The notes under the pieces were generated by a model. The model saw nothing but the letters and a program-made list of their open reading frames with translations, was not told the origin of the DNA and searched no databases. A stretch of 51,670 bases of DNA from Vulcanisaeta sp. (GTDB lineage: Archaea > Thermoproteota > Thermoprotei > Thermoproteales > Thermocladiaceae). Below, piece after piece: positions 8,418-17,544 of the stretch; position 1 is the stretch's first letter, and each line of letters begins with the position of its first letter. The stretch covers positions 1 through 51,670 of the forward strand of contig JAGDXB010000113.1 in NCBI GenBank assembly GCA_023256215.1, written 5' to 3'. Made by a program: the position numbers and the translations under genes.

Positions 8418-9373
8418 ACATTAATGATTATGTAATACCTGCTGTGTTGTCCTTTATATTGTCATTAGTGACTGTGCACATAATATCTAGAGTAAGAAGT
8501 CCAAGTCTACTTGCGCCTGACGCACATAAACCGTATAAGGTATTCGTACCTAAGATTGGTGGTGTCTCGGTTTTAGTGTCCATGGCTGCCGTCACGGCTT
8601 ACGCCTATGTACTTAGTGATTGGAGACTTTTTGCGCTCGGGCTTGTTACAATAACTGTTGGATTGATAGGACTTGTCGATGATTTGAAGGGATTGCCCGT
8701 CAGTGTTAGGGTATTTCTGCCGTTGGTTCCCGCCTTAATAATACCTGTAGTTGTTCATGGCTACATATACATACTCCTCATTGGCCATGTACATTACTTC
8801 CTAGTGGTTGCGGCCCTATCAATGCTTGCGGTTACGGTTATGGCTAATGCTGCAAACATGCTGGACGTCATGAATGGGATAATACCAACATCAACATTGA
8901 TGATAATAACAGTGAGCGGATTAATCTCTTATTTAGCGGGCTTTAGTTATGCATTGCCAGCAACCATAGTATTAATATTAATGGTTTTGCCGCTGGCCAT
9001 ATATAATTGGTACCCGGCCAAGGTGTTTAATGGTAATGTTGGTAGTTACGCGCTCGGTGCTATGATGGGCGCATTCATGGTTCTATACAACGCTGGCACT
9101 CAGGGCGTAATAGCTGCATTGCCGTACATAATAAATGGTTTCCTAATAGTCATAACCGCAAAGGGCTTTAAACCGAAGGAGACGTTGAAGAGACCCGTGA
9201 TTGTTAATGACGGTGTTATTCATGCGAATAAAGTGCCTGGTTCTCCAACGACGTTGGTTAAACTTATGGTATTGAAAAAGCCAAAGACGGAGAAGGAGGT
9301 TGTGCGTGATATACTTTTACTCTTCCTAATAACTAGTTTGGCATCTCTGTCATTATTGATCTTCGTTATTTAA
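8414..9373 (+). CDS. MraY/WecA/DPAGT1-family glycosyl-1-phosphate transferase
   Basis: This 319-aa multi-pass membrane protein (roughly ten hydrophobic segments) has the family motifs: the Asp pair in GLVDDLKGLP (DD at 89-90), NAANMLDVMNG (145-155) and FNGNVGSYALG, the loop with the Mg/nucleotide-binding Asp/Asn residues. These enzymes transfer a sugar-1-phosphate, usually GlcNAc-1-P, from a UDP-sugar to dolichyl or polyprenyl phosphate, the first step of N-glycan assembly. The family usually has DxG in the last loop, whereas NVGS is seen here. The gene overlaps the epimerase by 4 nt, and its end overlaps the convergent 9366-9800 gene by 8 nt. Confidence 0.88.
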   Translation: MNINDYVIPAVLSFILSLVTVHIISRVRSPSLLAPDAHKPYKVFVPKIGGVSVLVSMAAVTAYAYVLSDWRLFALGLVTITVGLIGLVDDLKGLPVSVRVFLPLVPALIIPVVVHGYIYILLIGHVHYFLVVAALSMLAVTVMANAANMLDVMNGIIPTSTLMIITVSGLISYLAGFSYALPATIVLILMVLPLAIYNWYPAKVFNGNVGSYALGAMMGAFMVLYNAGTQGVIAALPYIINGFLIVITAKGFKPKETLKRPVIVNDGVIHANKVPGSPTTLVKLMVLKKPKTEKEVVRDILLLFLITSLASLSLLIFVI

Positions 9374-9800
9374 CGATGATGGCATTTTTAATCTCAATAT
9401 CAGAACCCTTAGCAATGTAAACCGTCTTCATATTACTCAGTTCCTTAATAACACCCACGTAGAACGTGGCCTCCATAAAGTCTGTCTGCTCCTCAAGGCT
9501 TCTTGGCTTTCTTTTCCTAACCATATTTATGAATTCCTCAATCCCCATACCATACTTACGCTCTATATCTCTAATCATTACCCTAAAATTGTCCTGCCTA
9601 TACTCACCATAATCATTTATACAGGGTGGCGAACTTAATCCAACCCTCCTACTTAGATTAACTATGTATGGGCATGTCGCCGGATCCCTACCTACGGGGC
9701 AATGCTCTTGACATACGACCAGTGCGTAACGCAGTATCCTCTCAAGCACATTTAAAGGAATTATTGCATACTCTTCCTCTGGGTCAAGCTTAATCTCCAT
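9366..9800 (-). CDS. Conserved hypothetical Cys-containing protein
   Basis: I do not recognise this 144-aa soluble protein. A Cys cluster lies near residues 30-45 (CQEHCPVGRDPATCPY), with a further Cys in SSPPCINDYG. The CxxxC...C pattern could hold a metal or form disulfides, which are common in cytosolic proteins of this archaeal group. The rest is helical and charged, including MVRKRKPRSLEEQTDF. It lies between the glycan operon and hutI, transcribed with neither, and its function is unknown. Confidence 0.6.
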   Translation of the reverse strand: MEIKLDPEEEYAIIPLNVLERILRYALVVCQEHCPVGRDPATCPYIVNLSRRVGLSSPPCINDYGEYRQDNFRVMIRDIERKYGMGIEEFINMVRKRKPRSLEEQTDFMEATFYVGVIKELSNMKTVYIAKGSDIEIKNAIIVK

Positions 9801-9851
9801 TTAAAATCATTAGTGCGTCTACAATTACTTAATAAAACTTTTATGGATTAA

Positions 9852-11105
9852 TTAATACTCGCACTCCTTACTTATGGTGGTGCCCATCGGTGTTGATTCA
9901 AGGATCCTACCCCTCTTAACTACGACCAGCGCCTTATTTCTACCCAATTCATAACTTAACCACCTATAGTTAGGCACGTCCCAAATAACCAAATCCGCTA
10001 GATAACCTGGCTGTACAATACCACGATCCCTAAAGCCAAGGCTGTATGCAGCGTTGACCGTGGAGGCCATCAAAACCTCAATAGGGGTCATGCCTAGCAA
10101 GTACGTGGCTAACTCCATGACATATTGCATATTTAGAGACCACGAGTTAGGGCTGAAGTCGGAGCCTAATGCGATGGGCACACCAGTCTCTCTAAGTCTC
10201 CTTATTGGTGGTCTCTTATTGGTCATTAGCGATAATACAGTAATAGGCAGCAGAGTCGCGACAGTATTCCTTGAAGACAGCAAATCCACATTTCTCTCCG
10301 GTAAATTAAGTAGGTGATCTATGGATGATAAGTCGAACTCCCGTGCTAAATCACTGCATCCTATATACGCTATTTCATCTGCGTGAAGCCTAAGCCCGAA
10401 GCCCCTCAATGATGATTCCCTAAGTATTTCCCTGGTTTCGGCAACGGAGAATGCGCCCTCGTCGCAAAAAACATCCACGAACTTTGCTAAACCCTTTATC
10501 TGATCTAACGATGCCACTATAGCTTTGATATACTCATTCCTATCCATGTCTCTTGGTGGTACGTGGACGAGGAATGTCGGCACAACATCTAAAGGGGCAC
10601 CTAATGACGCATCATTGATTATCCTCAATAGTCTGATCTCTTGGCTTGGGTGAATGCCATAGCCACTCTTTACCTCTATGGTCGTTGTTCCGTACTTAGT
10701 GACTTCGAATAATCGATTAAGCAACGTCTTCTTAAGTTCACTATCGCTTGCACTAACTGTGGTGTTAACGGTCCTATAGATACCACCACCCCTTCTCAAT
10801 ATTTCCTCGTAAGGCACACCCTGAAGCTTAAGTTCTAATTCATCCTCCCTACTACCAGCAAATAATAAATGCGTGTGTGGATCCACGAGACCTGCAGTAA
10901 CTAGGTTATCCTCGGCAGGTATACTGCATTTGCCCTGATACTCCTTACTTATTTTGTCCCAGGGACCAACATCGAGTATTTTTTCACCATCAACAGCAAC
11001 ACCTGCGTTCTCGAGTATTAAGGGGTCATTACCATATCGCCAGGGCATTGACTTAGCCGTTACTAGCTGATTTATGGGACCTATGAGTAGTGAGACCTTC
11101 TTCAT
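9852..11105 (-). CDS. hutI: Imidazolonepropionase
   Basis: This 417-aa member of the amidohydrolase superfamily hydrolyses 4-imidazolone-5-propionate to N-formimidoyl-L-glutamate, the third step of histidine degradation. Seen motifs: DPHTHLLFAGSREDE (His77 and His79 metal ligands, Arg for substrate), KSGYGI, LHADEI (metal His) and LGSDFSPNSW (Asp). All are characteristic of HutI rather than of generic amidohydrolases. Length fits the family (~400-420). The ATG at 11105 lies ~25 nt from TTTTAAAA, which also serves gltX in the other direction. hutH, hutU and a hutG-like gene lie further downstream on separate transcripts. Confidence 0.95.
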   Translation of the reverse strand: MKKVSLLIGPINQLVTAKSMPWRYGNDPLILENAGVAVDGEKILDVGPWDKISKEYQGKCSIPAEDNLVTAGLVDPHTHLLFAGSREDELELKLQGVPYEEILRRGGGIYRTVNTTVSASDSELKKTLLNRLFEVTKYGTTTIEVKSGYGIHPSQEIRLLRIINDASLGAPLDVVPTFLVHVPPRDMDRNEYIKAIVASLDQIKGLAKFVDVFCDEGAFSVAETREILRESSLRGFGLRLHADEIAYIGCSDLAREFDLSSIDHLLNLPERNVDLLSSRNTVATLLPITVLSLMTNKRPPIRRLRETGVPIALGSDFSPNSWSLNMQYVMELATYLLGMTPIEVLMASTVNAAYSLGFRDRGIVQPGYLADLVIWDVPNYRWLSYELGRNKALVVVKRGRILESTPMGTTISKECEY

Positions 11106-11125
11106 ACGTTAATTATCAGTATATG

Positions 11126-11134
11126 TTTTAAAAA
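11126..11134. promoter_or_regulatory. Shared divergent TATA box (hutI / gltX)
   Basis: TTTTAAAA (11126-11133) is a perfect 8-nt palindrome centred ~25 nt from the hutI ATG (11105, minus) and ~27 nt from the gltX GTG (11156, plus). The starts are only 50 nt apart and there is no other good TATA candidate. One element therefore seems to specify two divergent leaderless mRNAs. Confidence 0.65.
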
Positions 11135-11155
11135 GATTGTCATTGTTAAGCTCAC

Positions 11156-12919
11156 GTGACAATAGATAAGGAGAGGGTTAGGGATATTGCACTTAAGCAC
11201 GCATTAATAAATGCCATTAAGTTTAATGGGAAGGCAAGCATCAACGCCGTAATATCTAAGGTATTTGCTGAGGATCCATCACTAAAAGCCTCAGCGAGGG
11301 ATGTAGCTCAAGTCGTTAAGGAGGTTGTTGATTATGTGAATTCCATGAACATTGAAGAACAGAGAAATTTATTGCTAAGTAAATGGCCTGAGGCACTTGA
11401 GGAAAGGAGGCCTGAATCGTATAGGAAGGGTATTGAGGATCTACCTCCGCTACCAAACGATAATAAGTACGAGGTGATAACACTCAGGTTTGCACCAAAT
11501 CCAGACTTCGTATTGCACCTTGGTAGTGCTAGGCCTGCCATTATTGATTACGCCTACAAGTTAAAGTACGAGGGAGCTGGTAAGAGGGCTAAGTTCATAC
11601 TTAGATTTGAGGATACAGACCCAAGGACTAAAAGACCTATGCCTGAGGCTTACGATGCGATTAGGGAGGATCTTAGGTGGCTCGGTATTAGGTGGGATGA
11701 GGAGTACATACAGTCTGATAGGATGAGTATTTACTACGATATTGCCAAGAAGATGATTGAGCGAGGAGGCGCTTATATCGCTGCTAAAGGAACTGATTGC
11801 ACACCGGAAGACTGGAAGAAGTCTAAGGTTACGGGGGTTCCTTGCAAAAATAGGAATGAGGATCCAAGCATCAATCTTGAGCTTTTCGACAAAATGCTGG
11901 AGGGTCATTACCAGGAGGGTGAGGCCGTTATGGTAATAAAGACCGACCTTAAGCATCCAGATCCAAGCGTTAGGGATTGGGTGGCCATGAGGATTATAGA
12001 TACGACTAAGTATCCACACCCAAGGGTCGGTTCTAGGTACATTGTTTGGCCCACATACAATTTCTCGGTATCTATTGATGACCACCTAATGGGCATAACG
12101 CACATTCTTAGGGCCCAGGAGCATTCAGTGAATACTGTTAAGCAGTCCTTTGTTTATGCGCACATGGGTTGGGAGCAGCCTGAGGCCATACACTTCGGTA
12201 GGCTTAAGATCGTGGGTATGACGTTGAGCAAAACAAGGCTTAAGACTCTTGGTATTAAGTGGGACGATATTAGATTGCCAACTCTCGCGGGCCTTAGGAA
12301 TAGGGGTATACAGCCAGAGGCTATTTGGAACATAATGCTTCAGGTAGGTGTTAAACCGACTGACGCCACGATAACCTCTGATAACCTCTTTGCCGAGAAT
12401 AGGAAGTTGATAGAACCCAAAGCCAATAGGTATATGGCTGTGATAAACCCTGTCAAGGTAATAATTGATAATGTGCAGGAAAGATTAATTGCAAGGCTTC
12501 CCATGCATCCATCATATCCCGAACGTGGCTATAGAGAGATAATTCTTGAACCGATTAATGGCAAGATTGAATTATTCATAGGCAGAACTGATTATGAAAA
12601 GCTAGATAAGGGCTCGGTAATTAGGTTGATGGAGCTCGTAAATATAGAGGTTTTGAGTAAGGATGATGTAGTGATGGCGCGCATACATAGTAAAGATCTC
12701 GAAAGCGCGAGGAAGGCTAATGCGCCAATAATTCAGTGGGTACCCATTAATGGATTACCAATAACCGTCAATAGGCCTGAGGGCATGAAGATAATTGAGG
12801 ATAAGGGCATGGCCGAACGGGCGGTAGCGCAAGTGAGTATTGGTGAGATAATACAGTTTATGAGGTATGGTTTCGTGAAGAAGACCTCGAAGGATGACTT
12901 CATCTATGTTCATGATTAA
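11156..12919 (+). CDS. gltX: Glutamyl-tRNA synthetase (archaeal type)
   Basis: This 587-aa class I aminoacyl-tRNA synthetase charges tRNA-Glu (and, in archaea, tRNA-Gln for later amidation). The first ~100 residues form the archaeal helical extension. RFAPNPDFVLHLGSARP contains the HIGH-like HLGS (121-124), and MTLSKTRLKT is the KMSKS-like loop. The beta-barrel anticodon-binding region typical of the GlnRS/eukaryotic-GluRS branch follows. The GTG start is supported by the TATA box 27 nt upstream. thrC follows after 16 nt, so the two are likely cotranscribed. Confidence 0.95.
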   Translation: MTIDKERVRDIALKHALINAIKFNGKASINAVISKVFAEDPSLKASARDVAQVVKEVVDYVNSMNIEEQRNLLLSKWPEALEERRPESYRKGIEDLPPLPNDNKYEVITLRFAPNPDFVLHLGSARPAIIDYAYKLKYEGAGKRAKFILRFEDTDPRTKRPMPEAYDAIREDLRWLGIRWDEEYIQSDRMSIYYDIAKKMIERGGAYIAAKGTDCTPEDWKKSKVTGVPCKNRNEDPSINLELFDKMLEGHYQEGEAVMVIKTDLKHPDPSVRDWVAMRIIDTTKYPHPRVGSRYIVWPTYNFSVSIDDHLMGITHILRAQEHSVNTVKQSFVYAHMGWEQPEAIHFGRLKIVGMTLSKTRLKTLGIKWDDIRLPTLAGLRNRGIQPEAIWNIMLQVGVKPTDATITSDNLFAENRKLIEPKANRYMAVINPVKVIIDNVQERLIARLPMHPSYPERGYREIILEPINGKIELFIGRTDYEKLDKGSVIRLMELVNIEVLSKDDVVMARIHSKDLESARKANAPIIQWVPINGLPITVNRPEGMKIIEDKGMAERAVAQVSIGEIIQFMRYGFVKKTSKDDFIYVHD

Positions 12920-12935
12920 AATGGTGACCTAAACC

Positions 12936-14024
12936 ATGCAGGTATACTATAAGTGCTCTAGATGTGGCTTCTCTGCGGAGACAAATATATGGCTTTGGAG
13001 ATGCCCTAAATGTGGAGGCCCTATCGACGTAGTTATTGAGGGGCTTAAGCTCACTTTAAATGGGCGTAGAGATATGTGGAAGTTCTCGAGTGTAATACCT
13101 GCCAAGCCGTTAGTTAGTCTCGGTGAGGGTTTCACTCCATTAGTTAGGGCTGGTTTCCTTGGTAAAAATGTTAATCTAAAACTTGAGTATCTCAATCCCA
13201 CCGGGTCGTTTAAAGACAGGGGTTCTGCCGTGGCTATATCAAAGGCCTTGGAGTTCAATGCAAATACTGTGGTTGAGGATTCGAGCGGTAATGCCGGCAT
13301 ATCCGTTGCTGCGTATGCCTCAGCAGCCGGCATTAGAGCTAGGATATATGTACCAAAGGATGCGCCCGAGGGTAAAAAGGTTCTCATTAAGTATTTAGGT
13401 GCTGACTTGGTCGAAACTCAGTCAAGGGCTGAGGCAGCTAGGCTAGCTGTGGAGTCTGTGAGCGCCGGTGATGTGTATATTGGCCATGCATGGAATCCCT
13501 GGTTTTTACAGGGAACTAAGACTCTAGCCTACGAATTACTTGACCAACTTGGTCATGTGCCAGACGCGGTAGTACTACCTGTATCAGCGGGCACTTTATT
13601 ACTGGGCCTTTACATAGGTTTCAATGAATTAATGAATTTGGGAGTTGTGAGTAGATTACCGAGGCTCTATGCCGTACAGGCTCAGGGGTTTGCCAGGATT
13701 TATGAGGAGATTCATGGTAAGTACGTAGGTGAGCCTACAAGAATTGCTGACGCCCTTAGGGTTTCTGATCCACCAAGGCTTAACCAGGCAGTGGGGGCGA
13801 TAGTGAATACTGGGGGTGATGCTCTTGTGGTTAATGATAACGAATTAATAAGTGCCTGGAAGTACCTGGTTAAGAGGGGGTTTGTGATCGAGCCCAGTAG
13901 TGCAATTGCGTTGGCTGGTTATTGGGAGTTAACGAGGAGAGGTGTTGTTCAGAGGGATGAGGAGGTCGTTATAGTGCTTACGGGCAATGGTTTGAAATAT
14001 ATAGACCTTATGAGTAAAATGTAG
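12936..14024 (+). CDS. thrC: Threonine synthase
   Basis: This 362-aa PLP enzyme of fold type II converts O-phosphohomoserine to threonine. It begins with a zinc ribbon (CSRCGF ... CPKCGG, Cys7/10 and Cys23/26) typical of archaeal ThrC. The PLP lysine is in PTGSFKDRGSA (Lys93), followed by EDSSGNAGISVAAYA, the phosphate-binding Asn loop. LTGNGLK near the end fits the family. It follows gltX by 16 nt on the same strand, a likely two-gene operon. Confidence 0.93.
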   Translation: MQVYYKCSRCGFSAETNIWLWRCPKCGGPIDVVIEGLKLTLNGRRDMWKFSSVIPAKPLVSLGEGFTPLVRAGFLGKNVNLKLEYLNPTGSFKDRGSAVAISKALEFNANTVVEDSSGNAGISVAAYASAAGIRARIYVPKDAPEGKKVLIKYLGADLVETQSRAEAARLAVESVSAGDVYIGHAWNPWFLQGTKTLAYELLDQLGHVPDAVVLPVSAGTLLLGLYIGFNELMNLGVVSRLPRLYAVQAQGFARIYEEIHGKYVGEPTRIADALRVSDPPRLNQAVGAIVNTGGDALVVNDNELISAWKYLVKRGFVIEPSSAIALAGYWELTRRGVVQRDEEVVIVLTGNGLKYIDLMSKM

Positions 14025-14049
14025 TAATAAATATATTACAAGAGAAGCA

Positions 14050-14058
14050 TTTATAAAT
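14050..14058 (+). promoter_or_regulatory. TATA box for aminotransferase gene
   Basis: TTTATAAAT preceded by a purine-rich BRE-like AGAGAAGCA. The centre is 27 nt upstream of the GTG at 14081. An ATG at 14076 runs into a stop after two codons, so the GTG is the start and the mRNA is probably leaderless. Confidence 0.6.
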
Positions 14059-14080
14059 TGCTTGTTCTTTTACCCATGCC

Positions 14081-15268
14081 GTGAGGGTTTCGAGAAGAAG
14101 TAATGCATTTCCTGGTTCAGCGATTAGGGGTGTTAATGAGGAGGTTGTTAAATTGGTAAGTTCTGGTGTTAGGGTTTACAACTTCCACATTGGTCAGCCT
14201 GGTCTTCCACCGAGTAGGGATTTGCTTCTTGAGTTTACGAAGGAGTTGCTTGAGAAGCCCTTTGAGTATAGCATGTATACGCCGAGTAGTGGTATTGAGG
14301 AGCTTAGGGAGGCAATAGCCGAGGACTACACAAAATATTCGGGAATAAAGATAAGTAGTGATAATGTATCGGTCTCGGCCGGCTCAGCCGAGGCTATACT
14401 TGCCGCTTTTATGAGCATTATAGATGAGGGTGACGAGATCGTGTTGCTCGACCCAACGTACTTAATGTATGAGCCGGTCATAAATTATCTTGGTGGTAAG
14501 ATCAAGAAAGTTAAGGCTAAAGAGGAGCTTGGTTGGGAACCTAGTGAGGAAGACGTTAAGGATGCTATGAGTAGGAAGGTCAAGGCGATAATAGTGGTGA
14601 ACCCAGACAATCCAACAGGCAGGGTATTAAGTGAATCAACGGTTAAGCTCCTGGTAGATTTAGCACGTGACTATGACGCATTCCTAATATATGACGAGGC
14701 GTACAAGCACCTATACTACGAGGGTTCCCACACCTATGCCATTAAGTATGATCTAGAGCACGTAATCGCCCTGAACACATTCTCTAAGGATCCAGCAATG
14801 CCAGGTTGGAGACTGGGCTACATAGTTGCCCATGAGGATTTCGTAAGGGTCTTCAATAGAGTTAAGCAATACACAAACCTGAACCCACCAACGCCTGCCC
14901 AATATGCTGGTCTCCTTTACCTCAAGAAGTATAAAGAGAAATACCTAAGTGAGACCTTGCCAATCTACAAGTCAAGAATGGAGGCCATGTACAACGCCAT
15001 AAGGAAGTACCTACCCGAAGCAACTGTGGTAAAGCCCAAGGCCGGCCTATTCATGTTCCCCAACCTAAAGCCTTACTTGAACAAGCTTGGTACTGATGAT
15101 AAGGAATTCTCGATGAGACTGGTTAGAGAGGCCCATGTGGCCGTAGTGCCTGGATCGGCCTTTGGTGAGGTTGGCAGTTATCATGTAAGGATGACCTTTG
15201 CGAGGGAGGATGAGAAGGCAATTGAGGATGGTATAAGAATAATGAGTGATTATTTAATGACTAAGTAA
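14081..15268 (+). CDS. PLP-dependent aminotransferase, class I/II
   Basis: This 395-aa fold-type I aminotransferase has NPDNPTGRV (174 onward), YDEAYKHLYY (204 onward) and the PLP lysine in NTFSKDPAMPGWRLGY (Lys236), with the phosphate-clamping Arg just after. It resembles archaeal aspartate/aromatic/2-aminoadipate aminotransferases. The substrate is not determined by sequence; nearby histidine breakdown to glutamate and threonine synthesis make a glutamate/2-oxoglutarate-linked reaction plausible. The GTG start is decided by the TATA box. Confidence 0.88.
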   Translation: MRVSRRSNAFPGSAIRGVNEEVVKLVSSGVRVYNFHIGQPGLPPSRDLLLEFTKELLEKPFEYSMYTPSSGIEELREAIAEDYTKYSGIKISSDNVSVSAGSAEAILAAFMSIIDEGDEIVLLDPTYLMYEPVINYLGGKIKKVKAKEELGWEPSEEDVKDAMSRKVKAIIVVNPDNPTGRVLSESTVKLLVDLARDYDAFLIYDEAYKHLYYEGSHTYAIKYDLEHVIALNTFSKDPAMPGWRLGYIVAHEDFVRVFNRVKQYTNLNPPTPAQYAGLLYLKKYKEKYLSETLPIYKSRMEAMYNAIRKYLPEATVVKPKAGLFMFPNLKPYLNKLGTDDKEFSMRLVREAHVAVVPGSAFGEVGSYHVRMTFAREDEKAIEDGIRIMSDYLMTK

Positions 15269-15327
15269 ATGTTAGTAGTGTATTGAGGAAAATAAATTAA
15301 TAAATAATTATAATTAACGTAATTAGC

Positions 15328-16815
15328 ATGACCGTAAAGATTGGAAATAGGATTTCAGTCAGCGACATAGTTAGGGTTGCTAGGGATTATGAGAAGGTTG
15401 AGGTGAGTAGGGAGGCTTTAGATGCCGTGTCACGGTCACGGCGGTCGCTAGAGGAAATAATACATAGTGGTGTTAAGATCTACGGTGTTAATACAGGCCT
15501 TGGTGATTTATATAATGTCCCCGTGAGCCCTGAGGACGTGGCCAAGTATTCGCTGGATATGCTTAATGATCATGCGGTTGGCGTTGGTGATTATGCCCCC
15601 GAGGATTGGGTTCGTGCAACAATGCTTGTCAGGGCTCATCAGCTATCTCTTGGTTATAGTGGTATCAGGGAATTAATTATTGAGCAGCTGGTTCAGTTTC
15701 TAAATTTAGGGATAACACCGTTAGTACCTAGGTATGGCTCAGTAGGAGCATCCGGCGATCTGGCACCGTTGGCCCATATAGCCCTTGCATTAATGGGTAG
15801 GGGTGCTGTTAAATATCAGGGCAGGATCATGAATAGCGCAGAGGCCTTAAAGCTTGCTGGGCTTGATGAATTAAGGCTTAGCTATAAGGAGGCTTTATCG
15901 TTAATTAATGGAATAAGCTACAGCGCGGCATTGGCATCCCTTGGCATTTGGGACTCCTACAGGCTGCTGAGGGCTGCATTGGCTGTTATGGCATTAATTA
16001 TTGAGGCATCACGTGCAGGTACAGCATCTCTGAGTGTTGAGGCCAACGCCGTTAAGCTGCATAGGGGTGAGAACGAGGTCGCCAGAGTACTCAGTGAGTT
16101 ACTTAGTGGGAGTGGGAATGTGAATAGGAGTGGTAGGGTTCAGGATCCGTACTCAATACGGTGCATACCGCAGGTCTTTGGCTCCGTAATTGATGCATTA
16201 GAGTGGGCCTTACGTAATATTATCAATGAGGTTAATTCTGTGAGTGATAATCCAATAATAATCGGTAATAACGTATACTCAACCTGCCATTTCCACGGCC
16301 AATACGTGGCATTATCCACAGATTTATTAAATACATCATTGTCAGTAATTGGCAACTTGATCGAGAGACAAATAACTCAATTACTCAGGAAGGAGATTAA
16401 CGGTATAAGCAATTACCTGGCTAATGGACCTTGGCGCGTTGGTTTAATGCTTACGCAATACACGGCCGCAGCATTAGCGGCAAGGCTCCGTGAATTAGCC
16501 GTGCCATCCACAGTACAGAACATACCCACGAGCGGCTTCCAGGAGGATGTGAATTCCATGAGCGCAAACTCTGCGATCAAGCTTCACGAAATAAACGCAG
16601 TAATTACGCAGATGGTGTCATTACTTGCTTATGTGAGTTATGCTGTGATTAAGGCAAGCGATAACTGCGCAAATTGTGGTAAAGTTACGAGGAGTATTTA
16701 CGATACGATTGGCAAGTACGTAGATAACGTTGAAACGCATCATGAGGCGATAGCCAAGCTTAGTGATTCAATCAATGAACTGGCTAATTTTGTAAGTTTA
16801 AGTATTATAATATGA
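15328..16815 (+). CDS. hutH: Histidine ammonia-lyase
   Basis: This 495-aa enzyme deaminates L-histidine to urocanate. The electrophilic MIO cofactor forms from Ala141-Ser142-Gly143 in GSVGASGDLAPLAH. IYGVNTGLGD (51-60) carries the catalytic Tyr53. NDHAVGVG has His82 at the position associated with histidine rather than tyrosine/phenylalanine specificity in this superfamily. SDNP and the C-terminal QEDVNSMSAN are also present. Length (495) is near the usual ~510. TATA-like AT-rich sequence lies at 15297-15309. The end overlaps the convergent rpiA by 11 nt. Confidence 0.93.
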   Translation: MTVKIGNRISVSDIVRVARDYEKVEVSREALDAVSRSRRSLEEIIHSGVKIYGVNTGLGDLYNVPVSPEDVAKYSLDMLNDHAVGVGDYAPEDWVRATMLVRAHQLSLGYSGIRELIIEQLVQFLNLGITPLVPRYGSVGASGDLAPLAHIALALMGRGAVKYQGRIMNSAEALKLAGLDELRLSYKEALSLINGISYSAALASLGIWDSYRLLRAALAVMALIIEASRAGTASLSVEANAVKLHRGENEVARVLSELLSGSGNVNRSGRVQDPYSIRCIPQVFGSVIDALEWALRNIINEVNSVSDNPIIIGNNVYSTCHFHGQYVALSTDLLNTSLSVIGNLIERQITQLLRKEINGISNYLANGPWRVGLMLTQYTAAALAARLRELAVPSTVQNIPTSGFQEDVNSMSANSAIKLHEINAVITQMVSLLAYVSYAVIKASDNCANCGKVTRSIYDTIGKYVDNVETHHEAIAKLSDSINELANFVSLSIII

Positions 16816-17506
16816 TTGTAGAACCATCAGTTTTACCGATAATCAACCTTGAAACCTTCTTACCATTAAATACGCCCACCTCGACAACACCAGGTATTCC
16901 CTTGATCTCTCGCTCCACGATTACAGGGTCTATATCAGTTCCTGGTGTGTAGTCAAGTATGTAATTACCATTATCAGTAACGATAGGCCCCCTCTTACCA
17001 CTACCAAATCTTAACTCTACCTTACCCCGAAACTCCTCCTCAAGTCTTCTCTTAACTATTGTCCAGGCAAAAGGAAGTACCTCAATGGGTATTGGGTGCT
17101 TCATTGGTATTTTATCAACGAGCTTAGCCTCATCGATTATCACTATGAATTCCCTAGCCCAATAATCAATGATCTTCTCCCTAGTCAAGGCAGCCCCACC
17201 ACCTTTAACCAGGTTTTTCGCCCTATCAGCCTCATCAGCGCCATCGACAGCCACATCAATGTGATCAACCTGCCAGGGGTAGCGCAATAGCCCCGCTAAT
17301 CCTAAATTTACAATCTCAATCTCGGTCTCCGTTGACGTAGGAACAAGCAATACATCACTAATAATACCGCCACTTATTGCATTACGCAGTTCTCGGAGAA
17401 AGATCATCGCCGTAGACCCTGTCCCAACACCAATAACGTAATTACTCTTGACGTACTTTAAGGCCTCCTTCGCCGCCGCTACCCTGGCAGTATCGGTGGT
17501 ATTCAC
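16805..17506 (-). CDS. rpiA: Ribose-5-phosphate isomerase A
   Basis: This 233-aa protein interconverts ribose 5-phosphate and ribulose 5-phosphate. Family motifs seen: GVGTGSTA (phosphate-binding loop), VAVDGADEAD (catalytic Asp pair), and KGGGAALTREK with the catalytic Lys. The GTG start at 17506 is ~25 nt from a TTTAATATC element (17527-17535), suggesting a leaderless transcript. folP lies 38 nt upstream on the same strand, but this TATA element suggests rpiA also has its own promoter. Confidence 0.94.
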   Translation of the reverse strand: MNTTDTARVAAAKEALKYVKSNYVIGVGTGSTAMIFLRELRNAISGGIISDVLLVPTSTETEIEIVNLGLAGLLRYPWQVDHIDVAVDGADEADRAKNLVKGGGAALTREKIIDYWAREFIVIIDEAKLVDKIPMKHPIPIEVLPFAWTIVKRRLEEEFRGKVELRFGSGKRGPIVTDNGNYILDYTPGTDIDPVIVEREIKGIPGVVEVGVFNGKKVSRLIIGKTDGSTIIL

Positions 17507-17544
17507 GGGTATTAAGTTAGGGAATGATATTAAATTGATTATGT

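Noticed and set aside
11561-12085. A 174-codon minus-strand frame inside gltX
   Set aside because: It is antisense to conserved synthetase motifs and has no promoter or family resemblance.
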